Below the pieces are notes generated by a model. It ran no database searches. It was not told the DNA's origin and was given only the letters and a program-made list of their open reading frames with translations. Shown here one piece after another: positions 63,513 through 64,000 of a DNA stretch of 64,000 bases. Position numbers and translations under genes: made by a program. Position 1 is the first letter of the stretch; each line of letters starts with the position of its first letter. Source of the stretch: Glandiceps talaboti (Eukaryota > Hemichordata > Enteropneusta > Spengelidae); contig NC_135565.1 in NCBI RefSeq assembly GCF_964340395.1, positions 12,956,742-13,020,741 on the forward strand. Reading direction: 5' to 3'.

Positions 63513-64000
63513 CTACAAGATATTCAACAATAGAATCACATGTGTGATATGGTTAATTATATTCAGAAAGTCAAAGGTTGACGATAAAATAATTCTTAAA
63601 AGTTCATTCTGTTTTAAAGTTATGCAATGGTAATCAACGCTTATTCTCCCTGTTATTGACTTAATTAATCAAATTTGATTTAGTATAAAATTATATGTTT
63701 CATACTTGACAAAAAGGAACTTTATCAGCGGTCAGAGTGTCGTTGTAAAGTAACTATAACAATCATCAATATATCGAAGGTTAGTCAAGGTAAAGAAATT
63801 AGTACAATTTTTACTATTTAATAACGCATTCTAACTTAGTATTGGAGGTTTTAATGAAATCGGGGAAAGTTAAAATTGACATAATTATCAAAATATGTTC
63901 ACGTTTTCAAGTACAATAGCAAATACGGTTATAAGTCGAATTATTTTCAAATGCTGTCTTTATGTTTGCCTTCTAGATTGAACAGACACAACGCTTACCA

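Larger units (their letters stand above)
59106..64000. repeat. Tandem segmental duplicate of the R1 locus
   Basis: Introns as well as exons align with 48372-53300. Examples are the intron after the second Sushi exon (TTCTAATGT ... ATATTTCTCGAAAGT ... CATTATCATCATTAT), the CUB-Sushi intron (CTATATGACTGTCACCTTTAT) and the intron upstream of WSC (CAATGGTAATCAACGCTTATTC). The offset is about 10.7 kb. The tail exon and the sequence 3' of the TM exon do not align. Confidence 0.85.

Overview
This is intron-rich animal DNA. Every multi-exon gene uses GT/AG introns. The window is full of microsatellites, decayed DNA transposons, a SINE-like family and a LINE remnant. The gene families (PGAP4, PTGR1, a CYP3A-like P450, and SRCR/WSC/CUB/Sushi receptors) suggest a marine invertebrate bilaterian such as a lophotrochozoan or basal deuterostome. 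I cannot place it more precisely from sequence alone.

Layout. (1) 1-7.6 kb: repeats, a doubtful 100-aa ORF (+), a doubtful membrane-protein segment (-), and an intact single-exon PGAP4-type Golgi glycosyltransferase (-, 6358-7593). (2) 7.6-16.4 kb: transposon debris, then a 9-exon prostaglandin-reductase-1-like gene (-, 10387-16425) broken by an 8-nt deletion. (3) 18.5-34.6 kb: a complete 13-exon microsomal CYP3A-like cytochrome P450 (-), whose exon lengths sum to exactly 525 codons. (4) 35.5-45.7 kb: on the opposite strand, a decayed fragment of the reductase (exons 6, 7 and part of 9), a second full 9-exon copy with two single-base deletions, and another fragment (exon 8 only). (5) 48.4-64 kb: two tandem type I receptors on the minus strand. 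The first (R1) is complete: 10 exons, 711 aa, signal peptide-SRCR-WSC-CUB-Sushi-Sushi-TM-tail. The second (R2) runs off the right edge.

The most interesting part is the receptor pair. Their ectodomain and transmembrane exons are near-copies, with matching exon lengths and introns that still align. Their single-exon cytoplasmic tails are unrelated, and both are packed with tyrosine motifs. R2 carries two tandem ITAM-like units (YxxL-x9-YxxL) and a Grb2-type YINV motif. R1 ends in a degenerate YxxF-x9-YxxL pair. This looks like one recognition module wired to two signalling outputs.

Other points: every reductase copy is damaged, with breaks that differ between copies. A small inverted-repeat transposon family carries a different microsatellite at the same internal position in each of three copies. 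A previously unlabelled 974-bp inverted-repeat element sits in P450 intron 1. Exon coordinates were read by eye from splice consensus and reading frame. The frame sums support them, but any single boundary could be off by a base or two.
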